Assembly (NCBI GenBank): GCA_037892935.1
Contig: JAYXKI010000013.1
Coordinates: 1,302,001 to 1,366,000 of the forward strand
Length of the DNA: 64,000 bases
From: Phlebopus portentosus
Taxonomy: Eukaryota; Basidiomycota; Agaricomycetes; Boletales; Boletinellaceae
Direction: 5' to 3'
Both the position numbers and the translations under genes were made by a program. Of the stretch, positions 50,792 to 61,486 are shown piece by piece. The notes beneath the pieces were generated by a model, which worked only from the letters and a program-made list of their open reading frames with translations, had not been told where the DNA came from and ran no database searches. Position 1 is the stretch's first letter. Each line of letters begins with the position of its first letter.

Positions 50792-53700
50792 AGCGAGACG
50801 TAGGCGATTATTCATGTTCAAGCCTCAACAATACGTTTTCTATCTATTCTATTGATGTTTCCGACGCTTTCACCTCTCTATTTAGTAACCAGCTTCGGAA
50901 GCTGATGAAAGACCCAATGCGTTTTGCTACTGACTATTCAAATCGACCTTATAGATCATGTATTCTAGAGACCCCGGACGACGACGACCCGGCGGTACTC
51001 ATGTACAAACGCGTCGCTCAGAAAGTACGGCCCGTCCCCGGGGTACTACCAGAAGAATTTCGGATCGTTCGAAGAAGGCATCCGAACCCGCTCGAAGGAC
51101 TGTCCGAAATACCAAAGAAACCGAAACCGTTTACGCCCATAGGCAGACTTACGAAGGAGCGGTTTGAAGCCCTCAGGATTGACGAGAATCAGTTCTTATG
51201 GCCCGAAGAAAGGCTGCTAGTGGCTAACCTACTTATGCTGCAGGAAGGAGCACTAGCGTGGACGGAAGCGGAACGGGGTAGTTTCGATGCGCAATACTTC
51301 GATCCGATTCGCATCCCGACGGTACCGCATGTACCGTGGGTACACAAGAACATACCTATTCCTCCGGGTATTCTCGAGCGTACCATCAACCTGATTCGCG
51401 AGAAAATCAAGAATGGAGCCATTGAACCGTCTAACTCCTCGTACCGATCACGATGGTTTTGCCTAGTCAAGAAAGATGGAGTCTCCCTTCGATTTATACT
51501 CGACCTGCAAGACATGAATGGCGTTTCCGTCCGAGACTCAGCCGTTCCGCCGAATATAGAGACCATTGCGGAGCGTTGCGGCGGACGAAGTTGTTATTCG
51601 AGCCTCGATTTCTATGTGGCTTTTGACCAGCGAGTTCTAGACGAACGCTCTCGAGATCTCACGACATTTCAGACTCCCTTGGGAACGTTCAGAATGACGG
51701 TTCTCCCGATGGGATACACGAATTCCCTTCAGATTATGCACAATGACGTCGCTTTCATCCTACAAGACGAGATTCCGCACTGTACCGATCCGTATGCAGA
51801 CGATTCGCCCGGATTAGGCCCCAAAACGCGCTACGAACTCCCGGATGGCTCTTACGAAACCCTGCCAGAGAATCCAGGGATTAGGCGATTTATTTACGAG
51901 CATATATGCGACGTAAATCGAATTTTGCAGCGAGTCAAGGCAGTGGGAGGAACGTACTCAGGAAAGAAAATGGAGATCGGCGTTGAGTCAATCGTATTTC
52001 TCGGACACAAACTGACATATTACGGACGAGAGCCAGACGAATCGAAAGTCCAGAAGGTCAGGGACTGGCCGCCGTGCCGATCGGTAACCGAAGTCAAAGG
52101 ATTCCTCGGAACGGTGGGAGTCCTGCGAATTTTCATTAAGGACTTCGCCAAGATCGCACGCCCCCTCAATCGACTCACTCGGAAGAACAACATTTTCGAT
52201 TGGACAGACGAAGAACAGGAATCAATGAACGAGTTGAAAGAAGCGGTCATTAGGTGTCCAGCTCTATGCGCAATAGACTATCAATCGCAACTCGAAGTCG
52301 TACTTGCGGTGGATTCATCGATTATCGGAGTAGGATGGTATTTGGGTCAAGAACACGTAGATGGACGAAGAAGGATTAATCGCTTCGGTTCCATAAACTG
52401 GAATGCCACGCAAGCAACATACTCCCAACCGAAAATCGAACTTTACGGACTATTTCGTACGTTACACGCCATGCGACTATATCTCATCGGAGTGCGCAAG
52501 CTTGTCGTAGAAATGGACGCAGCATACATTAAAGGCATGATTAACAACCCGGACTTACAACCTAACGCTACGATCAACCGCTGGATCGCCGGGATACTTC
52601 TATTCGACTTCGAGATTCGCCACATCCCGGCGGCAAACTTCAAATGCACCGACGGACTTTCTCGACGACCCCCGGCACCCGAAGATCCACCTCCGGACAA
52701 AGGATACGAAGAGTGGATAGACGACACGTATGGATTCTACATCGAAAACCCAGTTACGACGTATTGCGCAGACTTACGTGCGCGCAACCAAACGAAACGA
52801 CTCCCATCGAGCCCTGGAAATGCGCAAGCAACTCTCGGATCAGTAGGATACCTCGAGGGCTCGAACAGTAAACGCCGGAAGGGAAACGGCAGCTCTGACT
52901 TCCCGAAGATGACTGACATCGCGTTGACCTTGTTTCCCAGCTCCGAGAGAGCTAACCCGAAAGATGCTCGCTTGGATCACGTCAAGAGCTTCTTGATCGG
53001 CCAGAAGCGACCGGATCAGTTAGACGATCGTGGCTATGCAGCGCTGATCAGGTACGCGGCAAATTTCTTCGCTAGAGACGGACGTTTGTGGAAGAAGGTG
53101 CGGAACGGACGACACCAAGTCGTAATCGAACCGGAACGCAGATGGAACCTCGTAAAGCAAGCGCATGACGATCTAGGCCACAAGGGAGTATACTCTGTTC
53201 GAATTCGACTCCTGGAACGATTTTGGTGGCCTACCCTCGGTCCAGACGTCAAATACTACGTGCGCACCTGTCATGAGTGCCAAGTTCGCCAGACGAAGAA
53301 CATTCTAATTCCCCCGGTCGTACCAACAATACCATCGATTTTCCAGCGCATACACATCGACACCAAGGTAATGCCGAAGTCTGGAGGATACCGGTACATC
53401 GTACAAGCCCGATGCGCTTTATCCGGTTACCCCGAATTTCGACTCTTGCGCGAAGAAACCGGCAAAGCGATAGCCCAGTTCATTTTCCAAGACCTCCTTT
53501 GCAGATACGGCGCTTGTCCCGAGCTCGTAACAGATAATGGGAAACCGTTCATCGCAGCACTCGATTACCTCAAGAATCGATATCACATCAATCACATACG
53601 CATCTCAGCATACAACTCTCGCGCTAATGGAATTGTAGAAAGACGCCACTACGATGTGCAGGAAGCCCTGATAAAGGCTGTAGACGGTAATGACAAACGA

Positions 53701-53937
53701 TGGAGCGACCAAGCTTACTCAGTATTTTGGGCAGAAAGAATCACCATCCAGAAGGCGACCGGAATGTCCCCGTATTACATGGTACACGGAGTAGAGCCTA
53801 TTCTACCTTTCGACCTCGCCGAAGCCACGTACTTAGCCCCCCGGTCGATACGCCTGTTCCGACTGCGGAACTCATCGCAACTCGCGCGAAGCAGCTCCAG
53901 AAGCGTCCTGAGGAACTGGATCGAATCGCCAGATTAG
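50758..53937 (+). CDS. pol: F Pol: reverse transcriptase, RNase H, integrase
   Basis: The frame is open from the slippery site; the first ATG is at 50905 (1,010 residues). RT: RFILDLQDMNG, CYSSLDFYVAFDQ, TVLPMGYTNSLQ and a YADD box near residue 296 in place of YLDD/YVDD. RNase H begins near 468 (LAVDSSIIGVGWYLG). Integrase H2C2 finger about 753-795 (HDDLGHKGVY, CHECQVRQTK) and core with IHIDTK, TDNGKPF (Asp near 877) and NGIVERRH (Glu near 912). Reading runs out of frame at a C6 run (53837-53842); the last 30 residues before the stop at 53937 are not genuine integrase. Confidence 0.92.
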   Translation, partial: SADVEELILRRQRDVGDYSCSSLNNTFSIYSIDVSDAFTSLFSNQLRKLMKDPMRFATDYSNRPYRSCILETPDDDDPAVLMYKRVAQKVRPVPGVLPEEFRIVRRRHPNPLEGLSEIPKKPKPFTPIGRLTKERFEALRIDENQFLWPEERLLVANLLMLQEGALAWTEAERGSFDAQYFDPIRIPTVPHVPWVHKNIPIPPGILERTINLIREKIKNGAIEPSNSSYRSRWFCLVKKDGVSLRFILDLQDMNGVSVRDSAVPPNIETIAERCGGRSCYSSLDFYVAFDQRVLDERSRDLTTFQTPLGTFRMTVLPMGYTNSLQIMHNDVAFILQDEIPHCTDPYADDSPGLGPKTRYELPDGSYETLPENPGIRRFIYEHICDVNRILQRVKAVGGTYSGKKMEIGVESIVFLGHKLTYYGREPDESKVQKVRDWPPCRSVTEVKGFLGTVGVLRIFIKDFAKIARPLNRLTRKNNIFDWTDEEQESMNELKEAVIRCPALCAIDYQSQLEVVLAVDSSIIGVGWYLGQEHVDGRRRINRFGSINWNATQATYSQPKIELYGLFRTLHAMRLYLIGVRKLVVEMDAAYIKGMINNPDLQPNATINRWIAGILLFDFEIRHIPAANFKCTDGLSRRPPAPEDPPPDKGYEEWIDDTYGFYIENPVTTYCADLRARNQTKRLPSSPGNAQATLGSVGYLEGSNSKRRKGNGSSDFPKMTDIALTLFPSSERANPKDARLDHVKSFLIGQKRPDQLDDRGYAALIRYAANFFARDGRLWKKVRNGRHQVVIEPERRWNLVKQAHDDLGHKGVYSVRIRLLERFWWPTLGPDVKYYVRTCHECQVRQTKNILIPPVVPTIPSIFQRIHIDTKVMPKSGGYRYIVQARCALSGYPEFRLLREETGKAIAQFIFQDLLCRYGACPELVTDNGKPFIAALDYLKNRYHINHIRISAYNSRANGIVERRHYDVQEALIKAVDGNDKRWSDQAYSVFWAERITIQKATGMSPYYMVHGVEPILPFDLAEATYLAPRSIRLFRLRNSSQLARSSSRSVLRNWIESPD

Positions 53938-54491
53938 TTTCCGATGCCCGGCATGCATACGCGCGACAATTCGAAGAGATCAACAAGGCCAAAATCAAAG
54001 ACTACGATTTCCAGCCAGGACGACTCGTATTGTTGCGAAATACGCGCATCAAAATGGAACTTAATCGCAAGACGAAGCCCCGATACCTAGGACCCTACGT
54101 GGTAGTACGCAAAACAAAGGCCGGTTCATATGTCATTGCGGAACTCGACGGATCAGTCTCGAAGATCCGAGTAGCTGCGTTTCGCCTGATTCCTTACTTT
54201 CCTCGTTCGAATCTCTCTGTACCCGTTACTAAACTCGTAAACGCAGCAGATGACGAACTCGAGGACGACGCCAACCCCCAATCGAACCAGAAGAAGACGA
54301 CGTTTCCGACGCCCAGTCGGAATCTCAAAACCTCAACTTATAAACACCATTCAGTTCTGATACCTTCCATGCAAACCACTGACATTCTTCTTCTATTAGA
54401 TCCCTTCGATTATTCGTTTCATTTCATTCCTCTCCCGATTTTCCTCTCAATTTTTCCTTCCTTCGAATTATTCGCGCTCAACCGCATTTAG
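53843..54491 (+). CDS. pol: F integrase C-terminal region in shifted frame
   Basis: After a -1 shift at the C6 run the integrase continues: VDTPVPTAELIATRAKQLQK, a helical segment (HAYARQFEEINKAKIKDY), then PGRLVLLRNTRIKMELNRK and KPRYLGPYVVV, the GPY/F-type module, to FRLIPYFPRS. The remaining codons to the TAG at 54489 are Ser/Phe-rich and may be nonfunctional. No chromodomain. The cause is either one C lost from the homopolymer, a second programmed shift, or an assembly error. Confidence 0.8.
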
Positions 54492-54918
54492 ACCCTCGGA
54501 AAAGTGTTCGCGCAAACCGAGATACGCGTTCAACCGCGTGTTCACCTTCATGCGCTCAGTTGCGAATCGCAACCCGGCGTAGCGCTGCGCAAAACAGCGC
54601 AACTAGCTTATTTTTCTCTCAGTCCTTTCGACTCAATAATCACCGCTTATTTTCTCTAATCTCTCATTTTCTCATATCTCAATCCTCATTCTTCCATTAT
54701 TCTTCGACCTCGCCTCATTTACCTTCACCCCAAACGTCAAAACCGCAAACAAAAATTCATAACATTCAAAAACGCACAAAAACTATATATACAAAAGTTC
54801 AAATTATTTTTTTCTTTTTCTTCTTTTTCTTTGTTTTTATTCGTCCCATGAGGGGACACTAGACGAAAAGCGTCGTTTTTGACGCACTCTACCCCCACCT
54901 CCTCACTCCTCTTACTCC
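54492..54918 (+). other. Noncoding spacer of F between pol and the antisense gene
   Basis: 427 bp with no credible ORF. It contains a GC-rich stretch of short inverted repeats (GTTGCGAATCGCAAC, GCGCTGCGCAAAACAGCGC) near 54560-54605 and a long T/C-rich tract (about 54800-54850). Both genes end here, so it probably holds the facing 3' UTRs. Confidence 0.5.
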
Positions 54919-56839
54919 TTACTCTTCCTCCTCACCCCTTACCACCCTTCCTAGCGCACTGGTCTCGGCCAGCATCTCCTCCGCTAGGTTGCGCAGTTGA
55001 TCCGCAGCGCGGAACAACACGCGCGCGCGCCTCTCCAAGGCCGCCATCCGGAAATGGACGGCGCTCTCGTCCGTCCCGGCGACCAACTCCTCGATGTCAC
55101 TCACCTCGAGGACAGGCGCAACCGGCATCCTCAGCACCTGCGCCGTTGCGCGCTGACGAGCTTCGCGCGTCTCGCGTTCCACCTGCTCGTTCCGCAGGCG
55201 ACGCGCAGCCCTCCCGTGCGTAGCCAGCTCGCATCGCCGCCTGGCCTTCGTGCGGCAGTAATCACAGGCCTGCCCAGGGAAACCCTCACAGACCCGGCCT
55301 GTCCTCGCGCACCTCTCACACCCCTCATCATGCACGACCCAGCCACCAGCAGACGAATTGCTGCTGCTGCTGCTACTGCTGCTGCCGTCCCCGCCATCGC
55401 CTTGGCTTCCCTCATCCTCTTCCATTCGTTCTGCACTCGGAGACTCGCTCGCAGCCGGAGGATTGCTGTTGCTGCTGTTGCTCTCGCTGACAGCACCGTC
55501 CGGAAGAAAGAGGGGCGCTTCGTCAAAAGCCCCAAAGTCGTCATCTCCAGCCGGACCCCCAGAAGAGAAACCGTTGGCAGCAGAAGGAATGTTGCTGCTG
55601 CTGTTGTTGCAGTTCCCCTCTACCGACTCCTCGTCGCTCGAATAATCGACAATCCGAGGCCGCTTCGTGGGCCTCTCATCTCTCTCGCGATCCGAAGACG
55701 GCGACGGAACCCTGACCGCGCTTGCCATCTTCTCCAGCTCGCTCAAGTACGAAACTCGGTCCGCACGATCTTCCAGCTCGCTGATGACGGACTCCCGCTC
55801 CACCTGACTCAAGTCTTGACGACCCAGCAGCGTCCTGAGGGCAGACTCGGTCAATTCGGATATACCCGACGAAAAGGGGCCCGATCCGCCGAGATGCGCG
55901 TCGGAACGCAGCGCAACGAGGGCGTCTGCGGCTTTGACCGAGCACGGGCAGCACTTCTCCTCATACGCAGTCCAGCACCGCAGGGCCTCGTGGACGTGAC
56001 TCTTCAGCGGCGCTGAGAGGAGGATTCCCCGGATCTCCGCCCAAGCGAGCCACCCGAATTCGGTCCAGACGTCGTCAATCTCCGTGCCGGGAGGACGACG
56101 ACCGACCCAAAACATCCGCCATAGCTAGAAGTTCAACAGTTAGCAAGATTTGAAGAAGAAGCGAGAATGAGCACTCACCTGGTCCAGATCGATCTTCATG
56201 ACCGTGTTCTCCAGCTCGTCCTTCCTTTCGTCGAAATGGCCAACCAGTGGCCGTAGCAGATCGCGGTGACGACCGATCGCCCCTTCTAGACCGGTCAAAC
56301 CCGCGCGCCATTGCTGAACGTAGACTTCGGTGTCCGGCTTCGAACGCTTTTCGTCCTCGAGGTACGAAGCCTTGAGCGCATCGAGCTGGTCGCAGTTGAT
56401 GTTGAGGGTTGCGCAACGATCCGCAAGCGCAACCACGCTTTCCGCCCAGAAACGCGCGGCATATGGCGGCCACATCAAATCGATGGGCACCCACTCGGGC
56501 CGAAGGTCCTCGAGTCTCTTTCTCGCAGTCTATGAAGTTCAGGAAGTCGGAACGGAACGAAGAGAATAGATGAAGACAGAAAAGAAAGCGCACCTGGATC
56601 TCACGCATTTCCTCCGCCCTCTCAACGGACTGCGCAACGGTCATCCTCACGAACCGTCTCTGATCCACGTCCTCGTGCAAACGCTCGATGACCTGGACCT
56701 GGTTTCCGACACCGTAAAGCCACGTATCGCTGAACACGAAGCCCTCCGCTGAGACAGGGATCTCGTCGAACAGCGGCTGTTGTTGCTGCTGTTGCGGTTG
56801 TTGCTGTTGTCGCTGTTGTTGTTGCTGTTGATGGGACAT
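54919..56839 (-). CDS. Antisense three-exon gene in F: Zn2Cys6-type cluster protein
   Basis: Exons 56839-56594, 56529-56179 and 56124-54919; introns of 64 nt (CAG/GTGCGC to CATAG) and 54 nt (CAG/GTGAGT, branch CTAAC, TTCTAG). All joins keep frame, giving 600 residues from the ATG at 56839. Residues 1-25 are Gln-rich. Exon 2 is helical (WVPIDLMWPPYAARFWAES and following). Exon 3 has an NLS-like TKRPRIV, long Ser/Gly/Asp-rich acidic segments, and at about 468-497 the spacing CX2CX6CX7CX2CX7C (CERCARTGRVC to CDYC to RRRC), fitting the fungal Zn(II)2Cys6 consensus; a charged helical tail follows. This suggests a nuclear DNA-binding regulator, by motif only. It lies inside the LTRs, convergent with pol, and its ATG is 134 bp from the 3' LTR, which may drive it in antisense. 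Confidence 0.85.
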
Positions 56840-56958
56840 GACGGAGAGAAGAGAGGATAGATGAACGGAACGCGTCGCGAACCGCGTTTTACGCGTCAAG
56901 AATCTAGAGACGCCGAGTCTAACCCTATTGGGAGTGTGACTGCGGACAGTCACGATTT

Positions 56959-56973
56959 CAAGAAACCGGGAGA
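56959..56973 (+). promoter_or_regulatory. Polypurine tract of F
   Basis: Purine-rich stretch (AAGAAACCGGGAGA) directly before the 3' LTR, the expected plus-strand primer. Confidence 0.55.
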
Positions 56974-58315
56974 TGTAAGAAGCATCGACACGCTAGGTCC
57001 GAGATCGCGCACGTGACACGTGTTCCGCGGTGATCCGCATCGTAACAGCGGAACTCGGTGCGGATCGATTCGATTCGAAGTGGAACGGACTACTGTAGCC
57101 TCTCGCACTCGACCGCTGCGTAGGAAGAACCTTCGGACGCTCGAGCCACCCAGTCGAAAACTTACAAAGGCTGACTTAGCTAGCTCGTCTTACTAAACCC
57201 AGGCACGAGAGGTAAATTGAAGGATCCGCAATCGGCCCCCGACACCTCCCAAGTTTCGACGCGACGCGACGCACTCCGGCTTTTCCCCTTTTTGAGTCCC
57301 ATATGCGTTCATATTTTGTTTTGTTCCTTATGATTCTTATGCTCATTATTCCGTGTGCGCTCACATTTCGTATTATGCTCTATGGTCATTATCTCGCCAC
57401 CTTCCAGATATGCTCACCTCGTACTTTGTTCCCGTGTGTTCCCTTATGATTTTCACTTCCGATTTCCTTTCGTTATGCTCCCTGACGCTCCGATGGCTCA
57501 GGTTCGGACAAAGTTATAAATAGGCGAGCAACTTGTAGTAGGAGCCCAGTTTTAGCCCGGAGAGTTTTAGCAGAAAACAGTTTAGCTCGGGCTTGAACCC
57601 ACTTTAGCTACAGTCGAGACCAATTCGACTCTTCCTGTACTCTCCTCGACTCTATCTCCCACAAATACACGATAGTTCTGTCTCATACGCCTCGAGTCTC
57701 CTGCTCTGCAGTCGTACCCGAGCCCAGTGTGATCAGTTCAACCCGTGTTGAAGTCGGAGACCCTCATCTCTCCTCCCTACGCCCCTACGCGAGGTCTCAC
57801 TTGAGTCCCTTGCGTATCGCTTCGTTCCGCGTCGTATCGCTCCGTTTCGCTTCGTAACCCACCGAAACCCGTCGTAACTCGTCGTAACCCGTTATATCGT
57901 GTCGGATCCTCGAAAGGATCACCTTCGAATCGTCAGCGCTTAGGGGAAGTCCTTCTCTAAGCTTCGTCTCATCGTCTTCCGCCTTCAGGGTTCGAATCCA
58001 TCGAGGGATTACCTGTGAGGACATCGATTACCTTCGCACCGCCACCGCCGATCCCCCTTGCTTCGACTTCTCCCGCCTTGCTTCTTCGCCTATCTCCTTT
58101 AATCCAATCCCCCCCTCGCATACATCCAGCCGCCTTCAATCCCATTTCTCCTCCATCCCTTCCGGAACTGCTCCGGAACCCAGATCGACGCATCAGCCCT
58201 TCTCTAGTTTTCCCCCCAAAGATCACCCTTCTCTTTCCCACTCATTTTAATCTTACCGAACAGCCCCCAAGAACTGTGACACTCCTCAGCTATCAGACAG
58301 TGCACAGGAGTTTCA
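56974..58315 (+). repeat. 3' LTR of F
   Basis: 1,342 bp; TATA box at 57515-57522. Followed by GCGC and T7 pol. Confidence 0.96.
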
Positions 58316-61300
58316 GCGCAAACTCTGCAAGAGCTAACCAGTCCGCCCAGTCTGACTGCCGATGATTGACGTATAGTCGAAGGTACTGTTCGAGTTCTTG
58401 ATTAACTCGTTCTGTCTGTCCATCAGTTTGAGGGTGGTATGCTGTTGACGGATTACCTTCGATGTGAAGGAGTTTGTACAACTCCCTCATCATCTTCACA
58501 TCGAACTGTACCCCTCGGTCATGGATGATCTTTCGAGGTAAACCATGCAATCGGAAGACATGGTCCCTATAAATCCTGGCCATCCCTTCTGCTGTCAATT
58601 TCGTCGTCGTTGGTATTGCATGGATTTGTTTGCTGAAGCGGTCGACTACCACACAAATCGCGTTAAATCCATTTGACTCCGGCAACTCTCCGATCAGGTC
58701 GACCGTGACAACTTGCCATGGTGCCTCCGGCACCTCGTTAGGGTGCAAAACCTTTGCCCTTGTTGTTCTGAGGGCCTTTGTCTGCTGACAACGATCGCAT
58801 CCTTGCACGTAATTCCTGACATCGATGTACATATTAGGCCACCAGAAACCTCTGCTTGCTAGTGCGACGGTCTTGTTTGCTCCTGGGTGGCCTGCTAACG
58901 TCGAGTCGTGACACTCCCTCATCACTTCCTCCCTCACGCTCGTCAGTATGAAAACGTTTTGAAACTTCTTCGTCTTCGTCCTCAAGAGCTTAACCGTCAC
59001 CTCTTTTTTCCACAACCCATCTACGAACACTAAGTTCATCGGTCTCTCTTCCTCATTCAACTCTATTTGTGCCTTTCGAATCTTTTCGCTCAGCACATCT
59101 CTTAATGTCTCCACCGCTCCCCTGACCAGCCATTCGTCTCTGATGAATGTGACGTCCTCATTATCCCGTTCGCCCTTGTTGTAGTCCGCCCGCCACAACA
59201 ATATGTCAGCCTTGCCCAACGTCTTCCCTGGCTTGTGTACTAACATGAAGTCGAATTCGGCTAAATCGAGTCGCCAACGAGCTTGTCGACGATTCAACTT
59301 TTGAGGCGATCGGAAATACATCAAGTTTGCGTGATCGGTCCATACTTCGAAAGATCTCTTGGCTCCTTGGAGGTATTGTCGCCATTCCTTAAGAGCTTGA
59401 ACAATTGTGAGCATCTCTTTGTCATAGATCTCGTAATTTCGTTCGGCCTCCAAGAAAGTCGATGATCGATAGGCTATCACCCTCCACTTGTCGTCTTGTT
59501 TCTGAAGGAGCACCCCTCCAGATGCAAAGTCCGACGCATCTGCTTCGACCCGGAAAGGACCCTCCTCGTTTGGGATGGCTAGAACCGGGGGACTACTCAA
59601 CCGACCCTTCAACTCTTCGAATGCTCGTTGTTCCTCCTCTCCCCACTTCCACTCCACCTTACCCGTCAGCATAGTTAAGGGTTTGACGACCGAGCTGTAA
59701 TCCTTGATGAAACGTCGCAACCAATTCCCTAGTCCCAGGAATTGTTGCAGTTCATGGACGTTCCATGGGCTTGGCCACTCCTGGACTGCTGCCGTCTTCT
59801 TGGGATCCATTCGAACTTCGCCATTGCCAATGATGTGTCCGAGGTACTTGACTGTGTCAACTTCGAATTCGCACTTCTGTGGCTTTAGGAAAAGTCCGTT
59901 TTGGCGAAGTATCTCAAAAACTCGTTTGGTGCATCTGCGATGTTCCTCTAGGTCATTCGAGAAGATGAGAATGTCATCGAGGTAAATGATGACGATACCC
60001 TCATGAATTAGCTCCCGAAAGATGTCGTTCATAAAGCCTTGGAACGTCGCTGGTGCATTACACAAGCTGAAGAACATGACTGTGGGTTTGAATAAGCCTA
60101 GGTTTGTCCAAAACACTGCCTTCCACTCGTCTCCCTCGCGAATCCGGATGTTGTAGTACCCCCAACGAACATCAAGCTTCGTGATGTACCTTGCATCCTT
60201 GACCTTGTCGATGAGCTCATTTATCAATGGCAACGGATATTTGTTCTTGACTGTCCCTTCGTTGAGCTTTCGATAGTCTTGGATCGCTCGTAAGCTCCCA
60301 TCTTCCTTCTTGATAAAGAAGAATGGAGACGCCATCGGGGATTTTGACTGTCGGATACATCCCGATGCTAGGTTCTCTTCGATGAACTCCTTCATCGCCT
60401 CTTGTTCTTTCGGCGACAATGGATAAACCTTGCAATCGCTGGGTTTGAAATCCGGTTTTAGGTCAATAGCGTGGTCCCACGTTCGGTGGTTTGGTAAGCA
60501 TTCGAACGATTCCTCACTAAAGACGTCCACGTATTCTTCCAGATAAGGTGGCCACTTCGCTGCCTCCTTCATCCGCACATTCCTCACAAACTCTTCGTCT
60601 ATCTCCTCGCTCGATAGTGACAACTCACATTCATCAGAGCAACGTGTGAACTTGACTGTTCCCAACCTCCAATCAATCTCAGGATTGTGCTTCGTCAACC
60701 AGTCATGTCCGAGGAAAATGTTGCTCGATGCCAAGGATGTCACTGCCAGTCGAATCTCCTCCTCATGTTTCCCAAAGAACATCCGCACGACTACATATTC
60801 CTTGATCAATCCCACCTCATTGCTTGTTCCGTCAGCATTGAAGACTGGTCTAGGCCGAATGTACCTTTGGGTGGGGAAACTATATCGTTTGACAAAACCC
60901 TCGTCGATACATGAACCCGTGCATCCCGAGTCGATTAGCGCATGAGCATTGATGAAGTTTTCCTCTTCGAGTAGAGGGTTTGACAAATCTACTTCATCAT
61001 CGCCTGCTACCTTTGGATGTACGATGCTAATGAAGGCATCCAACTCTTTTCCTCCCGCCCTCCAGATGAATTGATCTGCATCCACTATGCCCTCGCGCCA
61101 TACCTCAGCCGCGCGTCTGCCAACCACATCCCATACTGCTTCAGTATCGTTCGCCTGAGCAACAACGTTCTCGCGGTAAGGTGCTTCCACCTCAACCTCA
61201 TTTTTTATAGTGGTTTGATTCCGCTCTTCCACACTAAGCTCGTTTGAATCGCCTGCTTGCACATTCACTTTTCCAACCAACAAATCTGTGTAGACGTCGA

Positions 61301-61486
61301 AGTCATCGTTGTCCACTTCAGGTTCATCAGGTATCATGTCGGTAAGGAGTTTTTGAAGGGTGAAACCGTCACTGATATTTGCATCTTGGTATTGTACAAC
61401 AGGACGATTATATTTTAACGAGTCCAATGAAAAGAGTCCTTTAGGAAACTGACCAGTCGTTCCGACGTCTACGCCTGGTCCTCTGG
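58316..61486 (-). CDS. pol: T7 Pol, main part: linker, protease, RT, RNase H, integrase to the F insertion
   Basis: Uninterrupted from the frameshift site (61493-61487) to the F junction. Linker [16 protein letters not shown]; protease [12 protein letters not shown] with the Asp intact; RT with [11 protein letters not shown] and [11 protein letters not shown]; RNase H VEADASDFASGG; integrase H2C2 finger ([23 protein letters not shown]) and DD-35-E core (VTVDLIGE, HDRGVQFD, TERVNQE). Ends at WLALAEFA, continued at 46832. The integrase linker is of the T1 type (KKFQNVFI). A few substitutions at otherwise conserved positions (for example FFSLCN for FFGLCN) suggest mild decay. Confidence 0.93.

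Larger units (their letters stand above)
46833..58315 (+). mobile_element. Element F: 11.5-kb Ty3/gypsy-like retrotransposon carrying an antisense gene
   Basis: Two 1,342-bp LTRs differing by three substitutions and two single-base indels; 4-bp TSD GCGC (46829-46832 and 58316-58319) in the integrase gene of T7. Order: LTR, candidate PBS, gag-protease ORF, RT-RNase H-integrase ORF, noncoding spacer, an antisense three-exon gene, polypurine tract, LTR. It lacks the self-priming match and the chromodomain of the other elements. Confidence 0.95.

Noticed and set aside
54997..56016. 339-codon plus-strand ORF under the antisense gene of F
   Set aside because: Shadow of the GC-rich minus-strand exon 3; low-complexity Arg/Ala/Leu composition. 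The minus-strand model has splice sites and a cysteine cluster.
56075..56953. 292-codon minus-strand ORF as a separate protein
   Set aside because: Its first part is exon 1 of the antisense gene; the rest reads through intron 1 and then out of frame over exon 2.
58015..58365. 116-codon plus-strand ORF in the F 3' LTR, and its 5' LTR twin at 47874-48281
   Set aside because: Pro/Ser-rich chance frames inside the LTR, starting at GTG; no coding signal.
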